From SNAP01 sp049671745 (lineage in GTDB: Bacteria; Bacteroidota; Bacteroidia; Bacteroidales; Marinifilaceae), in assembly GCA_049671745.1 (NCBI GenBank), contig JBATVL010000006.1, positions 16,086-80,085 on the forward strand: a stretch of DNA of 64,000 nucleotides, read 5' to 3'. Position 1 is the stretch's first letter. Every line of letters starts with the position of its first letter. The position numbers and the translations under genes are program-made. Shown piece by piece: positions 18,344-27,087 of this stretch. Under the pieces are notes generated by a model. That model saw nothing but the letters and a program-made list of their open reading frames with translations. It did not search any database and was not told where the DNA came from.

Positions 18344-19735
18344 ATGTCATTCGATTTAATCGTTGTAGGTAGCGGTCCTGGAGGATACGTAGCTGCCATT
18401 AGAGCTTCACAATTAGGTTTAAAAGTTGCTGTTGTTGAAAGAGCAGAACTTGGTGGTATTTGTCTTAACTGGGGATGTATTCCTACAAAATCTCTTCTTA
18501 AGTCAGCTCAAGTTTTAGAGTATGCACAACATGCAGAGGCCTATGGTATTACTGTTGAAGGCGCTAAGGCTGACTTTCCTAAAGTTGTTGAAAGAAGTAG
18601 AGGCGTTGCTGCTAAAATGAGTAAGGGAATAGAATTTCTTTTCAAAAAAAATAAAATAGAACTTATTTCTGGTTACGGTAAACTTACTGCCTCTAAAGAA
18701 TTAGAAGTTACTGACGCTGAAGGAAACAAAACAATGTATGTGGCTAAACATATAGTTCTTGCTACTGGTGCTCGCTCAAGAGAATTACCTAATCTTCCTC
18801 AAGATGGCGAAAAAATCATAGGTTATCGTCAAGCACTTACTATGCAAAAACAACCTAAATCAATGATAGTTGTTGGTTCTGGAGCTATTGGTTCTGAACT
18901 TGCATATTTTTACAATGCCATGGGAACTCAAGTTAAACTTGTTGAATTCATGCCTACTATACTTCCTATAGAAGATGAAGATGTTTCTAAACAAGTTGGT
19001 CGTTCATTCAAGAAAGCTGGTATTAAAGTAATGGTTAAATCCGCTGTTGAATCAGTTGATACTTCTGAGGACATCTTAAAAGTAAGCATCAAGAATAAAA
19101 AGGGTGATATTGAAGTTCACGAATGTGATGTAGTTCTTTCTGCTGTAGGTATTGCTCCAAATGTTGAAAACATAGGTCTTGAAGAAGCTGGTGTTGAAAT
19201 GGATAGAGGAAGAGTTAAAGTTGACCAATATTATAAAACGAATATAGAAGGTATTTACGCAATTGGTGATATAGTAGGTGGACCTGCATTAGCACATGTT
19301 GCTTCTGCTGAGGCTATTTGTTGTGTAGAAAAAATTGCTAACGTTCATACTGAACCTATAGATTACACAAATATACCTGGATGTACATATACTACTCCTG
19401 AGGTTTCTTCTGTTGGCTTAACAGAGGTTAAAGCTAAGGAAGCTGGTTTCGAGATTAAAGTCGGTAAATTTCCATTCTCTGCTTCTGGTAAAGCTAGTTC
19501 TGCTGGTGCTACTGATGGTTTCATAAAACTTATTTTCAATGCTGATAATGATGAGATCTTAGGTGCTCATTTTGTTGGAGCTAATGTAACTGAGATGATT
19601 GCAGAAATGGTAGTTTCAAGAAGACTTGGTGCAAAAGCTCATGATATCATAAAAGCTATACACCCTCACCCTACTATGTCTGAGGCTATTATGGAATCTG
19701 CTGCTGCTGCTTACGATGAAGTAATTCACATGTAA
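18344..19735 (+). CDS. lpdA: Dihydrolipoyl dehydrogenase (E3)
   Basis: A 463-residue flavoprotein disulfide reductase that re-oxidises lipoamide in 2-oxoacid dehydrogenases or the glycine cleavage system. FAD-binding GSGPGGYVAAIRA begins at residue 9, the redox disulfide is C40-LNWG-C45 in GGICLNWGCIPTKS, the NAD-binding GSGAIGSELAYFY is near 182-194, and the second FAD motif YAIGDIVGG is near 304-312. The C-terminal catalytic HPHPTMSEAIMESAAAA is intact. No partner E1/E2 genes are adjacent, so the complex it serves is undecided. Codon composition is richer in preferred codons than its neighbours, suggesting high expression. Confidence 0.95.
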   Translation: MSFDLIVVGSGPGGYVAAIRASQLGLKVAVVERAELGGICLNWGCIPTKSLLKSAQVLEYAQHAEAYGITVEGAKADFPKVVERSRGVAAKMSKGIEFLFKKNKIELISGYGKLTASKELEVTDAEGNKTMYVAKHIVLATGARSRELPNLPQDGEKIIGYRQALTMQKQPKSMIVVGSGAIGSELAYFYNAMGTQVKLVEFMPTILPIEDEDVSKQVGRSFKKAGIKVMVKSAVESVDTSEDILKVSIKNKKGDIEVHECDVVLSAVGIAPNVENIGLEEAGVEMDRGRVKVDQYYKTNIEGIYAIGDIVGGPALAHVASAEAICCVEKIANVHTEPIDYTNIPGCTYTTPEVSSVGLTEVKAKEAGFEIKVGKFPFSASGKASSAGATDGFIKLIFNADNDEILGAHFVGANVTEMIAEMVVSRRLGAKAHDIIKAIHPHPTMSEAIMESAAAAYDEVIHM

Positions 19736-19759
19736 AATACAAAACAAATTATATACAAG

Positions 19760-21142
19760 ATGAAAAAGCTATTATTAATGGCTGCGATTGCCCTTTTCGC
19801 TAGTGCTTCTTTTGCACAAAATGGTAATATCACAGCTAAGGAAATGAATAAGATTACAACTCATTTCACAAAAGATGCTAATACAAGAGCATTACAAAAT
19901 GCTATTATCACTCATAAGGACTTACGTTCTATGGCTGAAAACCATGATATAGCTGGAAAAGTAGACCATTTCTTTAAATATAAAGTTAAAGTTACTGGAA
20001 TCACTAATCAGCATAGTTCTGGTAGATGTTGGATGTTTACTTCTATGAACACTCTTCGTCCAAGAGTAATTTCTAATTATTCTCTTAAGGATTTCGATTT
20101 CTCTCATAACTATCTTTATTTCTGGGATATATTCGAAAAATCTAATCTTTTCTTAGAAAATATTATTGCTACTGCTAAGAAACCTATGGGTGACAGAGAA
20201 GTAGTTACTTATTTTAAAGATCCAGTTTCTGATGGTGGCGTTTGGAATTCGTTCTACAATCTTGCTACTAAATATGGAGTTGTGCCACAATCAGTTATGC
20301 CTGAGACTGCACATTCTAATAATACTAGCCAGATGGGTAAACTTATCAAAGAGAAGATGAGACAAGCTGGATACCAAATTAGAACTCTTGCCGCTGATGG
20401 TAAAAAGACTAAAGCTTTAAGAAAATATAAAGTTGAAGTTTTAGCTGATGTATATAGAATATTATCTCTTTGTTTAGGTGAGCCTCCTGTAGATTTCACT
20501 TGGAGATTCAAAAATTCTAAAGGTGAAATAAAATCTATCACTTCTACTCCTATGAAATTCTTTAAAGCTATAACTCCTGAGGATTATACTGCTGAAAACT
20601 ATATCATGGTTATGAATGATCCTACTCGTGAGTACTATAAGGTTTATGAGATTAAGAACTACAGAAATACTATGGAAGGTATGAACTGGACTTATCTTAA
20701 CTTACCAAACGACGAGATTAAAGCTTCTGCTTTAAAATCAATCAAAAACAACGAAGCTCTTTATACTTCTTCTGATGTTGGTAAACAATTCAATAGAAAA
20801 ACTGGTATTCTTGATGTAAACAACTATAACTATAATGACCTTATGGGTGTTAACTTCGATATGGAGAAAAAAGCTAGAATCTTAACTAGACAATCTGGTT
20901 CTGCTCATGCTATGGCTCTTATCGGTTGTGATACTGATGAGAATGGTAAAACTCTTAAGTGGGAATTCGAGAACTCTTGGGGGCGTCGCGCTGGTCACAA
21001 TGGTTACCTTACTTTAACTGATAAATGGTTCGATGAGTATATCTTCCGTATCATTCTTCATAAAAAATATATGAGTCCTAAGGCTGTTAAAGCTCTTAAA
21101 GGCAAAAAAATAAATCTTCCTGTTTGGGATTATATGTTTTAA
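19760..21142 (+). CDS. Exported C1-family cysteine peptidase, bleomycin hydrolase (PepC) type
   Basis: A 460-residue papain-fold aminopeptidase of the C1B group. The catalytic Cys is C90 in HSSGRCWMFTSMNTLRP; His is in SGSAHAMALIGCD and Asn in FENSWGRRAGHNGYL, completing the triad. Unlike cytosolic bleomycin hydrolases it begins with a cleavable signal peptide (MKKLLLMAAIALFASASFAQ), so it should act in the periplasm or at the surface. C1B enzymes form hexameric barrels in which the C terminus enters the active site; here the protein ends LPVWDYMF. It is followed by a strong terminator. A role in peptide nutrition is inferred. Confidence 0.9.
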   Translation: MKKLLLMAAIALFASASFAQNGNITAKEMNKITTHFTKDANTRALQNAIITHKDLRSMAENHDIAGKVDHFFKYKVKVTGITNQHSSGRCWMFTSMNTLRPRVISNYSLKDFDFSHNYLYFWDIFEKSNLFLENIIATAKKPMGDREVVTYFKDPVSDGGVWNSFYNLATKYGVVPQSVMPETAHSNNTSQMGKLIKEKMRQAGYQIRTLAADGKKTKALRKYKVEVLADVYRILSLCLGEPPVDFTWRFKNSKGEIKSITSTPMKFFKAITPEDYTAENYIMVMNDPTREYYKVYEIKNYRNTMEGMNWTYLNLPNDEIKASALKSIKNNEALYTSSDVGKQFNRKTGILDVNNYNYNDLMGVNFDMEKKARILTRQSGSAHAMALIGCDTDENGKTLKWEFENSWGRRAGHNGYLTLTDKWFDEYIFRIILHKKYMSPKAVKALKGKKINLPVWDYMF

Positions 21143-21152
21143 ATAATATTCT

Positions 21153-21187
21153 AAAAAAGGTCGATTCGTTAGAATCGACCTTTTTTT
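21153..21187. terminator. Hairpin terminator between the C1 peptidase gene and ispF
   Basis: A perfect stem GGTCGATTC/GAATCGACC with A-run before and T-run after closes a GTTA loop. It can terminate both convergent genes. Confidence 0.92.
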
Positions 21188-21207
21188 ATTATATAGTAAG
21201 CAAGTTA

Positions 21208-21687
21208 TCAATCTCTAATTATTAAGACTGTCGCATAAGCTGATATTCCTTCTTCTCTACCTTCAAAACCAAGTTTCTCTGTTGTAGTAGCTTTTATAGA
21301 GACATCATCCATATCTAGTCCCATCACCTCTGCTACTACTTTTTGCATTTCAGGAATAATATCCTTTATCTTAGGACGTTCTAGACAAATAACAGAATCT
21401 ATATTTGAAATCTCATAGCCTTTTTGTCTCACCAATTCCACAGTCTTCTTTAAAAGAATTTTTGAGTCTATATTCTTAAAATCATCAGAATTATCTGGAA
21501 AATGATAACCTATGTCCCTTAATGCTGCTGCTCCTAAAAGAGCATCACATATAGAATGTAAAAGAACATCTCCATCAGAATGGGCTATACAAGATTTATA
21601 ATGCTCTATCTTTACTCCACCTAAAAAGAACTCTTTTCCCTCTTTAAATTTGTGTACATCAAAACCTATTCCTGTCTTTATTTTCAT
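21208..21687 (-). CDS. ispF: 2-C-methyl-D-erythritol 2,4-cyclodiphosphate synthase
   Basis: A 159-residue enzyme of the non-mevalonate isoprenoid route; it cyclises CDP-methylerythritol phosphate and releases CMP. The metal site GFDVHKF gives D9 and H11, with the third ligand in AHSDGDVLLHSICDALLGA near 34-52. DIGYHFPD near 58-65 and the C-terminal KATTTEKLGFEGREEGI near 135-151 are the substrate-binding and signature blocks. Length is normal. It is transcribed alone toward the terminator it shares with the peptidase gene. Confidence 0.96.
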   Translation of the reverse strand: MKIKTGIGFDVHKFKEGKEFFLGGVKIEHYKSCIAHSDGDVLLHSICDALLGAAALRDIGYHFPDNSDDFKNIDSKILLKKTVELVRQKGYEISNIDSVICLERPKIKDIIPEMQKVVAEVMGLDMDDVSIKATTTEKLGFEGREEGISAYATVLIIRD

Positions 21688-22072
21688 GTTTTATATCTTT
21701 TGGCAAAAAAACCATTCAATAACTAATAAATTAAATACAATTATCTAAACCAAAGATAAACTTATAGTACTTAAATACAATAAGAGGTTTATATATTTTT
21801 AAATAAAAAGATGATGTTACAACATAAAATATACCGTATTTCTATTTAGATAAAAGATTTTAGACTATATTTAAGCCTAAATACTGACTATCAGAATAGT
21901 ATGACTTATTGCATACGTTAGTTTAATAAAAATGTTGTATTTTTCTTTAATCTATTTAAAAAATAGAAGAATAAAATGAAACTATTTACTAAAAAAACGT
22001 GTAAACTAATAAAGCTATATTTAGTTTTTTTATACATTTGCGAATCTTGGTTTAAAATTAACATATTATAAT
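21688..22072. other. Gene-free AT-rich region upstream of the GldK-like gene
   Basis: This 385-base stretch separates the divergent ispF and gldK-like genes. Apart from the candidate -7 element at 22033-22040 I see no open frame, tRNA or strong hairpin. A short ORF-like ATG at 21975 stops quickly. Confidence 0.5.
22033..22040 (+). promoter_or_regulatory. Candidate -7 element of the GldK-like gene
   Basis: TACATTTG matches TAnnTTTG exactly, 33 bases before the ATG at 22073. The -33 region lacks TTTG. Confidence 0.5.
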
Positions 22073-23581
22073 ATGAAACTGCAACTATCTAAACTTGGGG
22101 TAATAGGTATATCTATAGCCCTTGCATGTACCTTACTTTCTTGCTCTGGCGGTAGAAATGGCTCTGAATCTTCTACTACTGGTTGGAAATATAACTCTAA
22201 AGAAAATGGAGGGTTTGAGTATAAAAAAGATTATAAACAACCTGTTGGTCCTGGATTAATTTATATTCCTGGTGGTTCATTCGTTATGGGTGCTGCCATG
22301 GAAGATGTTATGAGGGAAAATCATAATACAACAAGAAGAGTCACCGTATCATCTTTTTATATGGATGAAACAGAGGTTAAAAACATTGATTATCTAGAAT
22401 ACCTTCACTGGTTAAAACGTGTATTTGCTGAGAATAAACAAGTTCATCACGATGCGTTGCCTGATACTTTAGTTTGGCGAACAGCTTTAGCTTATAACGA
22501 ACCTCTTGTTAGAAACTATCTTCGTTTTAGGGCTTATGCAGGATACCCTGTTGTTGGTGTTAACTGGGAGCAAGCTTCTAAATTTTGTCAGTGGAGAACA
22601 GATAGGGTTAATGAGAAGATATTAATTGATAAGGGTGTTTTAAAATATAGTCCTGAATTACAAAAAGGCGAAAACAACTTTACAACTGATGCTTATCTGA
22701 CTGGTTTATACCAAGGTGAAATTAAAAATAATTTAAAGAATCTAGACGGAACTGAAAGGTCTGTTCAATGGTCAGATGGTATATTGCTTCCTTCTTATAG
22801 ACTTCCTACCGAAGCTGAGTGGGAATATGCTGCTTACGGTATTGTTGGGAATACTCAAGAGGAAAGAATTGATAATCTTAGAATATTTCCATGGGATGGT
22901 GCTTGGGCTAGAAGTCCTGATAAAAAAGACAGAGGAAGATTCCTAGCCAACTTCGTAAGAGGAAATGGTGACTATATGGGTATTGCTCCTGATCCTAATG
23001 ATGGCGGTGTACAAACTGTTAATGTTAGATCTTTTACTCCTAATGATTTTGGACTATATTGTATGGCCGGAAATGTTAATGAGTGGGTTGCTGATGTATA
23101 CAGAGAATTAAGTTCTGAAGAAGTTAGTGAAACTAATCCTTATAGAGGTAACATTTTTGAAAAACAACTTATCGATTCTACTACTAACCGACCTATTAAA
23201 GATAGTTTAGGTAGGGTTGTTTATATTAAGCAAACTGCTAAAGATCTTGAAAATAGAAAGAACTACAGAACTGCCGATAACAGAAACTATAATGATGGTG
23301 ACCTGAAATCAAGAATTAGTATTGAAGATTCTTATAAAGGTAAAGATGCTAAAGGCAGTGGTGATATGTATCATCAAAACAATAAAGAGATTTCTACACT
23401 TGTTTCCGACCAGGCACGTGTATATAAAGGAGGTTCTTGGAAAGATAGAATCTACTGGCTATCTCCTGGAGCTCGTAGATTCCTTAGTCAAACAAGATCT
23501 ACTGACGATATTGGATTTAGATGTGCAATGAGTCACGTTGGAGAAATGCCCGAATATAAAAGGTTCAAAAAAAATAATTAA
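22073..23581 (+). CDS. GldK/PorK-like lipoprotein with formylglycine-generating (SUMF1) fold
   Basis: A 502-residue lipoprotein: MKLQLSKLGVIGISIALACT then LLSC gives a lipobox with Cys24. From about residue 58 it shows the SUMF1 fold typical of GldK: GPGLIYIPGGSFVMGAAM, RRVTVSSFYMDETEVKNIDY, YRLPTEAEWEYAAYG near 240-254, GLYCMAGNVNEWVADVY near 325-341, and near the end YKGGSWKDRIYWLSPGARRF and DDIGFRCAMS. In type IX secretion GldK/PorK forms an outer-membrane-attached ring with GldN. Here the gene is followed by a terminator and murF, not by gldL, gldM and gldN, so it is an orphan in this window. It may be a T9SS piece kept apart or a paralogue with another role. Confidence 0.82.
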   Translation: MKLQLSKLGVIGISIALACTLLSCSGGRNGSESSTTGWKYNSKENGGFEYKKDYKQPVGPGLIYIPGGSFVMGAAMEDVMRENHNTTRRVTVSSFYMDETEVKNIDYLEYLHWLKRVFAENKQVHHDALPDTLVWRTALAYNEPLVRNYLRFRAYAGYPVVGVNWEQASKFCQWRTDRVNEKILIDKGVLKYSPELQKGENNFTTDAYLTGLYQGEIKNNLKNLDGTERSVQWSDGILLPSYRLPTEAEWEYAAYGIVGNTQEERIDNLRIFPWDGAWARSPDKKDRGRFLANFVRGNGDYMGIAPDPNDGGVQTVNVRSFTPNDFGLYCMAGNVNEWVADVYRELSSEEVSETNPYRGNIFEKQLIDSTTNRPIKDSLGRVVYIKQTAKDLENRKNYRTADNRNYNDGDLKSRISIEDSYKGKDAKGSGDMYHQNNKEISTLVSDQARVYKGGSWKDRIYWLSPGARRFLSQTRSTDDIGFRCAMSHVGEMPEYKRFKKNN

Positions 23582-23589
23582 TAAATCAA

Positions 23590-23620
23590 ATGTCCTAAAG
23601 CTTCTTTAGGACATTTTTTT
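23590..23620 (+). terminator. Hairpin terminator after the GldK-like gene
   Basis: An 11-bp perfect stem ATGTCCTAAAG/CTTTAGGACAT closes a CTT loop and is followed by a T-run. murF starts 14 bases later, so little room remains for a separate promoter. Confidence 0.9.
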
Positions 23621-23633
23621 AATATATTATAAC

Positions 23634-24920
23634 ATGCAAATAAAAGATATATATTCTATTTTCCTTCAATACCCTTCTATCTGTACTGATTCTAGAAAAA
23701 TCAATAAAGACGATATCTTCTTTGCTATTAAAGGAGAGTCTTTTAATGGTAATAAATTTGCTGAAAAAGCTATTAAAGAGGGATGTTCTTTTGCAATCAT
23801 AGATGAAAAAAAATACAAAACATCTGAAAAACATATTCTTGTTAAAAATGTGCTTACTTGCCTACAAGAATTAGCCAGTTTTCATAGAGATCAACTAAAA
23901 ATTCCTATTATTGGAATTACTGGAACTAATGGGAAAACAACCACAAAAGAACTTATTCGTGCTGTACTTGAAGTTAAATTCAATACATATGCTACTGAAG
24001 GAAATTTCAATAATCATATAGGTGTCCCACTTAGCTTACTTTCTATCAATTCAGATCATGAGATTGCTGTTATAGAAATGGGTGCTAATCATCAACACGA
24101 GATTGCTCAACTAACTAATATAGTTAAACCTAATTTTGGGATTATTACAAATATTGGGAAAGCACATTTAGAAGGTTTTGGATCTTTTGACAATCTTAAG
24201 AATACTAAAAAAGAACTTTACGATTATATTGAAAAATATGGAGAGTTGTTATTTGTAAATAAGGATAACGCCATGCTTACTGATATGTCTGCAAAGATAA
24301 AAAGATTCACATATGGCAGTAAAGAAGCTGATTCTAAAGCTAAATATACTCAAGCATCTCCTTTTCTTATTATAGAACTTGTGAGTCCCAAAGGATTACT
24401 CTATATAAAAACAAAACTTATAGGAGGATACAACTACGAAAATGTTCTCGCAGCAGCTTCTATTGGACGTTATTTCAAAATTGATGATATATACATAAAA
24501 AAAAGTTTAGAAGAATACATACCTTCAAACAATCGTTCTCAACTAAAAAAAACAGAGAGAAATACTCTAATTCTTGATTCTTATAATGCGAATCCTACTA
24601 GTATGACTGCAGCTATTATTAATTTCAGAGAGATTAAAGATAAAAATAAGGCTCTGATTCTAGGAGACATGCTTGAACTTGGAAAAGAAAGTAATAAGGA
24701 ACACAAACTGATTATTAAACTAATTGAAGATAATAAATTCAAGAAAATATTCCTTGTCGGTTCTGAATTCTTTAAACAGGAATGTCAAAGTTACGTTAAA
24801 AAGTTTGAAAAAACAGAAGACCTAATTGAGCTATTAAAGAAGGAACCTATTGATAATCACACTGTTCTAATAAAAGGATCAAGAGGTATCAAATTAGAAG
24901 ACTGCATAGACATATTGTAG
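23634..24920 (+). CDS. murF: UDP-N-acetylmuramoyl-tripeptide--D-alanyl-D-alanine ligase
   Basis: A 428-residue Mur ligase adding D-Ala-D-Ala to the UDP-MurNAc tripeptide, the last cytoplasmic step of muropeptide synthesis. The N-terminal domain has CTDSRKINKDDIFFAIKGES, the ATP loop is GITGTNGKTTTKE at 94-106, the central domain contains EGNFNNHIGVPLSLL and EMGANHQHEIAQL, and the C-terminal domain starts near LILDSYNANPTSM. It sits alone rather than in a mur/fts cluster, which is common for Bacteroidales murF. The ATG at 23634 follows a terminator by only 14 bases, so its promoter probably lies within or before that hairpin. Confidence 0.93.
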   Translation: MQIKDIYSIFLQYPSICTDSRKINKDDIFFAIKGESFNGNKFAEKAIKEGCSFAIIDEKKYKTSEKHILVKNVLTCLQELASFHRDQLKIPIIGITGTNGKTTTKELIRAVLEVKFNTYATEGNFNNHIGVPLSLLSINSDHEIAVIEMGANHQHEIAQLTNIVKPNFGIITNIGKAHLEGFGSFDNLKNTKKELYDYIEKYGELLFVNKDNAMLTDMSAKIKRFTYGSKEADSKAKYTQASPFLIIELVSPKGLLYIKTKLIGGYNYENVLAAASIGRYFKIDDIYIKKSLEEYIPSNNRSQLKKTERNTLILDSYNANPTSMTAAIINFREIKDKNKALILGDMLELGKESNKEHKLIIKLIEDNKFKKIFLVGSEFFKQECQSYVKKFEKTEDLIELLKKEPIDNHTVLIKGSRGIKLEDCIDIL

Positions 24921-24969
24921 ATATAACTTTTATCTGTATCTTTAAATTATAATCATTAATACAAACAAT

Positions 24970-25692
24970 GTGAATAATAGCCTAGTAATAATACCAACAT
25001 ATAACGAGAAAGAGAATATTGAAAAAATAATTAAAAAAGTAATATCTCTTGATAAAGATTTCGATATTCTTGTTATTGAAGACAATTCTCCTGACGGAAC
25101 AGCAGATATAGTTAAAAAACTTCAAAAAGATTTTACACAAATAAATATATTAGAAAGAAAAGGCAAGCTTGGGCTAGGCACTGCATATATTGCAGGATTT
25201 AAGTGGGCGATTGGAAAAGGTTACGATTATATATTCGAGATGGATGCAGATTTCTCTCATAATCCCGAAGATTTAATTCATTTATATAATGCCTGCGCTA
25301 ATGGAGCAGATATGTCAATAGGTTCAAGGTACGTTTCTGGAGTAAATGTAGTTAATTGGCCAATGGGGAGGGTTTTAATGTCTTATTTTGCATCTAAATA
25401 TGTTAATTTTATTACTCGAATGCATATAAATGATGCAACTGCTGGTTTTGTTTGCTATACAAAGAAAGTTCTAGAGAAAATTGACTTAGATGCTATAAAA
25501 TTTAAAGGATACGCTTTCCAAATTGAAATGAAATTTACTACTTGGAAATATGGCTTTAAAATAAAAGAGGTACCTATTATATTTACTGACAGAACAGAAG
25601 GTACATCTAAAATGAGTGGCGGAATATTTAATGAAGCATTTTGGGGTGTTATTACAATGAAAATTAGCTCATGGTTTAAATCATACAAATAA
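24970..25692 (+). CDS. GT2 glycosyltransferase, polyprenol-phosphate mannose synthase-like
   Basis: A 240-residue family 2 glycosyltransferase of the DPM1 type without a C-terminal membrane domain. Key blocks are LVIIPTYNEKENI near 5-17, VIEDNSPDGTADIV near 36-49, GLGTAYIAGFKWA near 68-80, and the metal-binding EMDADFSHNPEDL near 91-103, with GSRYVSG near 119-125. Such enzymes transfer mannose (or another hexose) from GDP-sugar to a polyprenyl phosphate for protein or glycan modification outside the cytoplasm. The start is a GTG at 24970; the overlapping ATG at 24968 reads straight into TGA. The dihydroorotase gene begins one base after its stop, so both share a transcript. Confidence 0.85.
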   Translation: MNNSLVIIPTYNEKENIEKIIKKVISLDKDFDILVIEDNSPDGTADIVKKLQKDFTQINILERKGKLGLGTAYIAGFKWAIGKGYDYIFEMDADFSHNPEDLIHLYNACANGADMSIGSRYVSGVNVVNWPMGRVLMSYFASKYVNFITRMHINDATAGFVCYTKKVLEKIDLDAIKFKGYAFQIEMKFTTWKYGFKIKEVPIIFTDRTEGTSKMSGGIFNEAFWGVITMKISSWFKSYK

Positions 25693-25693
25693 T

Positions 25694-27025
25694 ATGAGAT
25701 ACTTAATAAAGAACGCAAATATTGTTAACGAAGGTAGAACCTTCAACGGTAGCATTATTATTGATAATGGTGTTATTAAACACATTAGTGAAAAGAATAA
25801 TCTATCTGAAGAAGGCTGTGTTATTATTAATGGAACAGATAAATATCTTATTCCTGGGGTTATTGATGATCAAGTTCATTTTAGAGAACCTGGTTTAACT
25901 CATAAAGGTGATATTCAAGAAGGTGCTATGGCAGCTGTTGCTGGTGGGACAACATCTTTTATGGACATGCCTAATGTAGTGCCTCAATCTATAACTCTTG
26001 AACTTTTAGAAAAGAGATATGAAATTGCAGCAGAAAAAGCTATTGCAAATTATTCTTTCTACCTAGGTGCAACTAATGACAATATTGAAGAAATTAAGAA
26101 TATTAATCCCAAAAACATATGTGGATTGAAAATTTTCATGGGATCTTCAACTGGCAATATGCTGGTTGATAATGAAGAGAAACTTGAAGATATATTCAAA
26201 ACATGCCCAACCCTTATAGCTACACACTGCGAGGATTCTCCCACTATAGAAGCAAATCTAAAAGAATATATAAAAAAATATGGCGATGATATTCCTTGTA
26301 AATTTCATCCTATAATTAGATCATCTGAGGCTTGCTACAAATCGTCTTCTAAGGCTGTAGCATTAGCTAAAAAGCACAATGCCAGATTACATGTTCTTCA
26401 TCTTTCTACAGCTAAAGAAATTAAACTTTTCTCAGTTGAAGATAGAAATACAAAACGTATTACTGGAGAAGTTTGTGTGCATCATCTTTGGTTCAACGAA
26501 ACCGCGTATAAAGAAAAAGGTAATTTTGTTAGATGGAATCCAGCCATTAAATCAGAAAATGACAGAACAAGTCTAATTAAAGCTCTTAAAGAAGGACGTT
26601 TAGATGTAGTAGCTACAGATCATGCTCCTCATACTATAAAAGAAAAAACAGGTGTATATACTAAAGCTGCTGGAGGAGGACCTCTTGTGCAACATTCACT
26701 TGTATGTATGTTAGAACTTGCTAAAGAAGGTCAAATAAGCATAGAACAGGTTGTTGATAAAATGTGTCATGCTCCTGCTGATATATTTGCTATAGATAAA
26801 AGAGGTTATATTAAAGAAGGATTTCATGCCGATCTTTGCTTAGTATCTAAAGAAGCTTGGACTGTGAGTAAAGAAAATATATTATATAAATGCGGATGGT
26901 CTTCTTTCGAGGGTACCACATTTAATCACAAAGTTGAAAAAACTTTTGTAAACGGTAATCTTGTTTATGACAAAGGTATATTTAACGATAATATTAAAGG
27001 TGAAAGACTAGTATTTAATAAATAA
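25694..27025 (+). CDS. pyrC: Dihydroorotase
   Basis: A 443-residue cyclic amidohydrolase closing dihydroorotate in pyrimidine synthesis. The metal-site strand reads PGVIDDQVHFREPG, so the first His of the usual HxH motif is Gln60, while H62 remains. To my memory Gln is normal in the Bacteroidetes (Porphyromonas-like) group. Further ligands are in GLKIFMGSSTGNM (the Lys region near 140-152), THCED, LHVLHLSTAKE and VATDHAPHTIKEK. Length and end are complete. It follows the glycosyltransferase by one base and is closed by a strong terminator. Allantoinase-type relatives are less likely given HFREPGLTHKGDI. Confidence 0.92.
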   Translation: MRYLIKNANIVNEGRTFNGSIIIDNGVIKHISEKNNLSEEGCVIINGTDKYLIPGVIDDQVHFREPGLTHKGDIQEGAMAAVAGGTTSFMDMPNVVPQSITLELLEKRYEIAAEKAIANYSFYLGATNDNIEEIKNINPKNICGLKIFMGSSTGNMLVDNEEKLEDIFKTCPTLIATHCEDSPTIEANLKEYIKKYGDDIPCKFHPIIRSSEACYKSSSKAVALAKKHNARLHVLHLSTAKEIKLFSVEDRNTKRITGEVCVHHLWFNETAYKEKGNFVRWNPAIKSENDRTSLIKALKEGRLDVVATDHAPHTIKEKTGVYTKAAGGGPLVQHSLVCMLELAKEGQISIEQVVDKMCHAPADIFAIDKRGYIKEGFHADLCLVSKEAWTVSKENILYKCGWSSFEGTTFNHKVEKTFVNGNLVYDKGIFNDNIKGERLVFNK

Positions 27026-27033
27026 GATCTATA

Positions 27034-27064
27034 AAAAAGCCGATTCATATGAATCGGCTTTTTA
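27034..27064. terminator. Hairpin terminator between pyrC and the DUF4097 gene
   Basis: A perfect stem AAAAAGCCGATTC/GAATCGGCTTTTT around ATAT. It sits between convergent genes and has A and T runs on both sides, so it is likely bidirectional. Confidence 0.93.
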
Positions 27065-27087
27065 TTTGTATCTTATTTTAAGATAAA

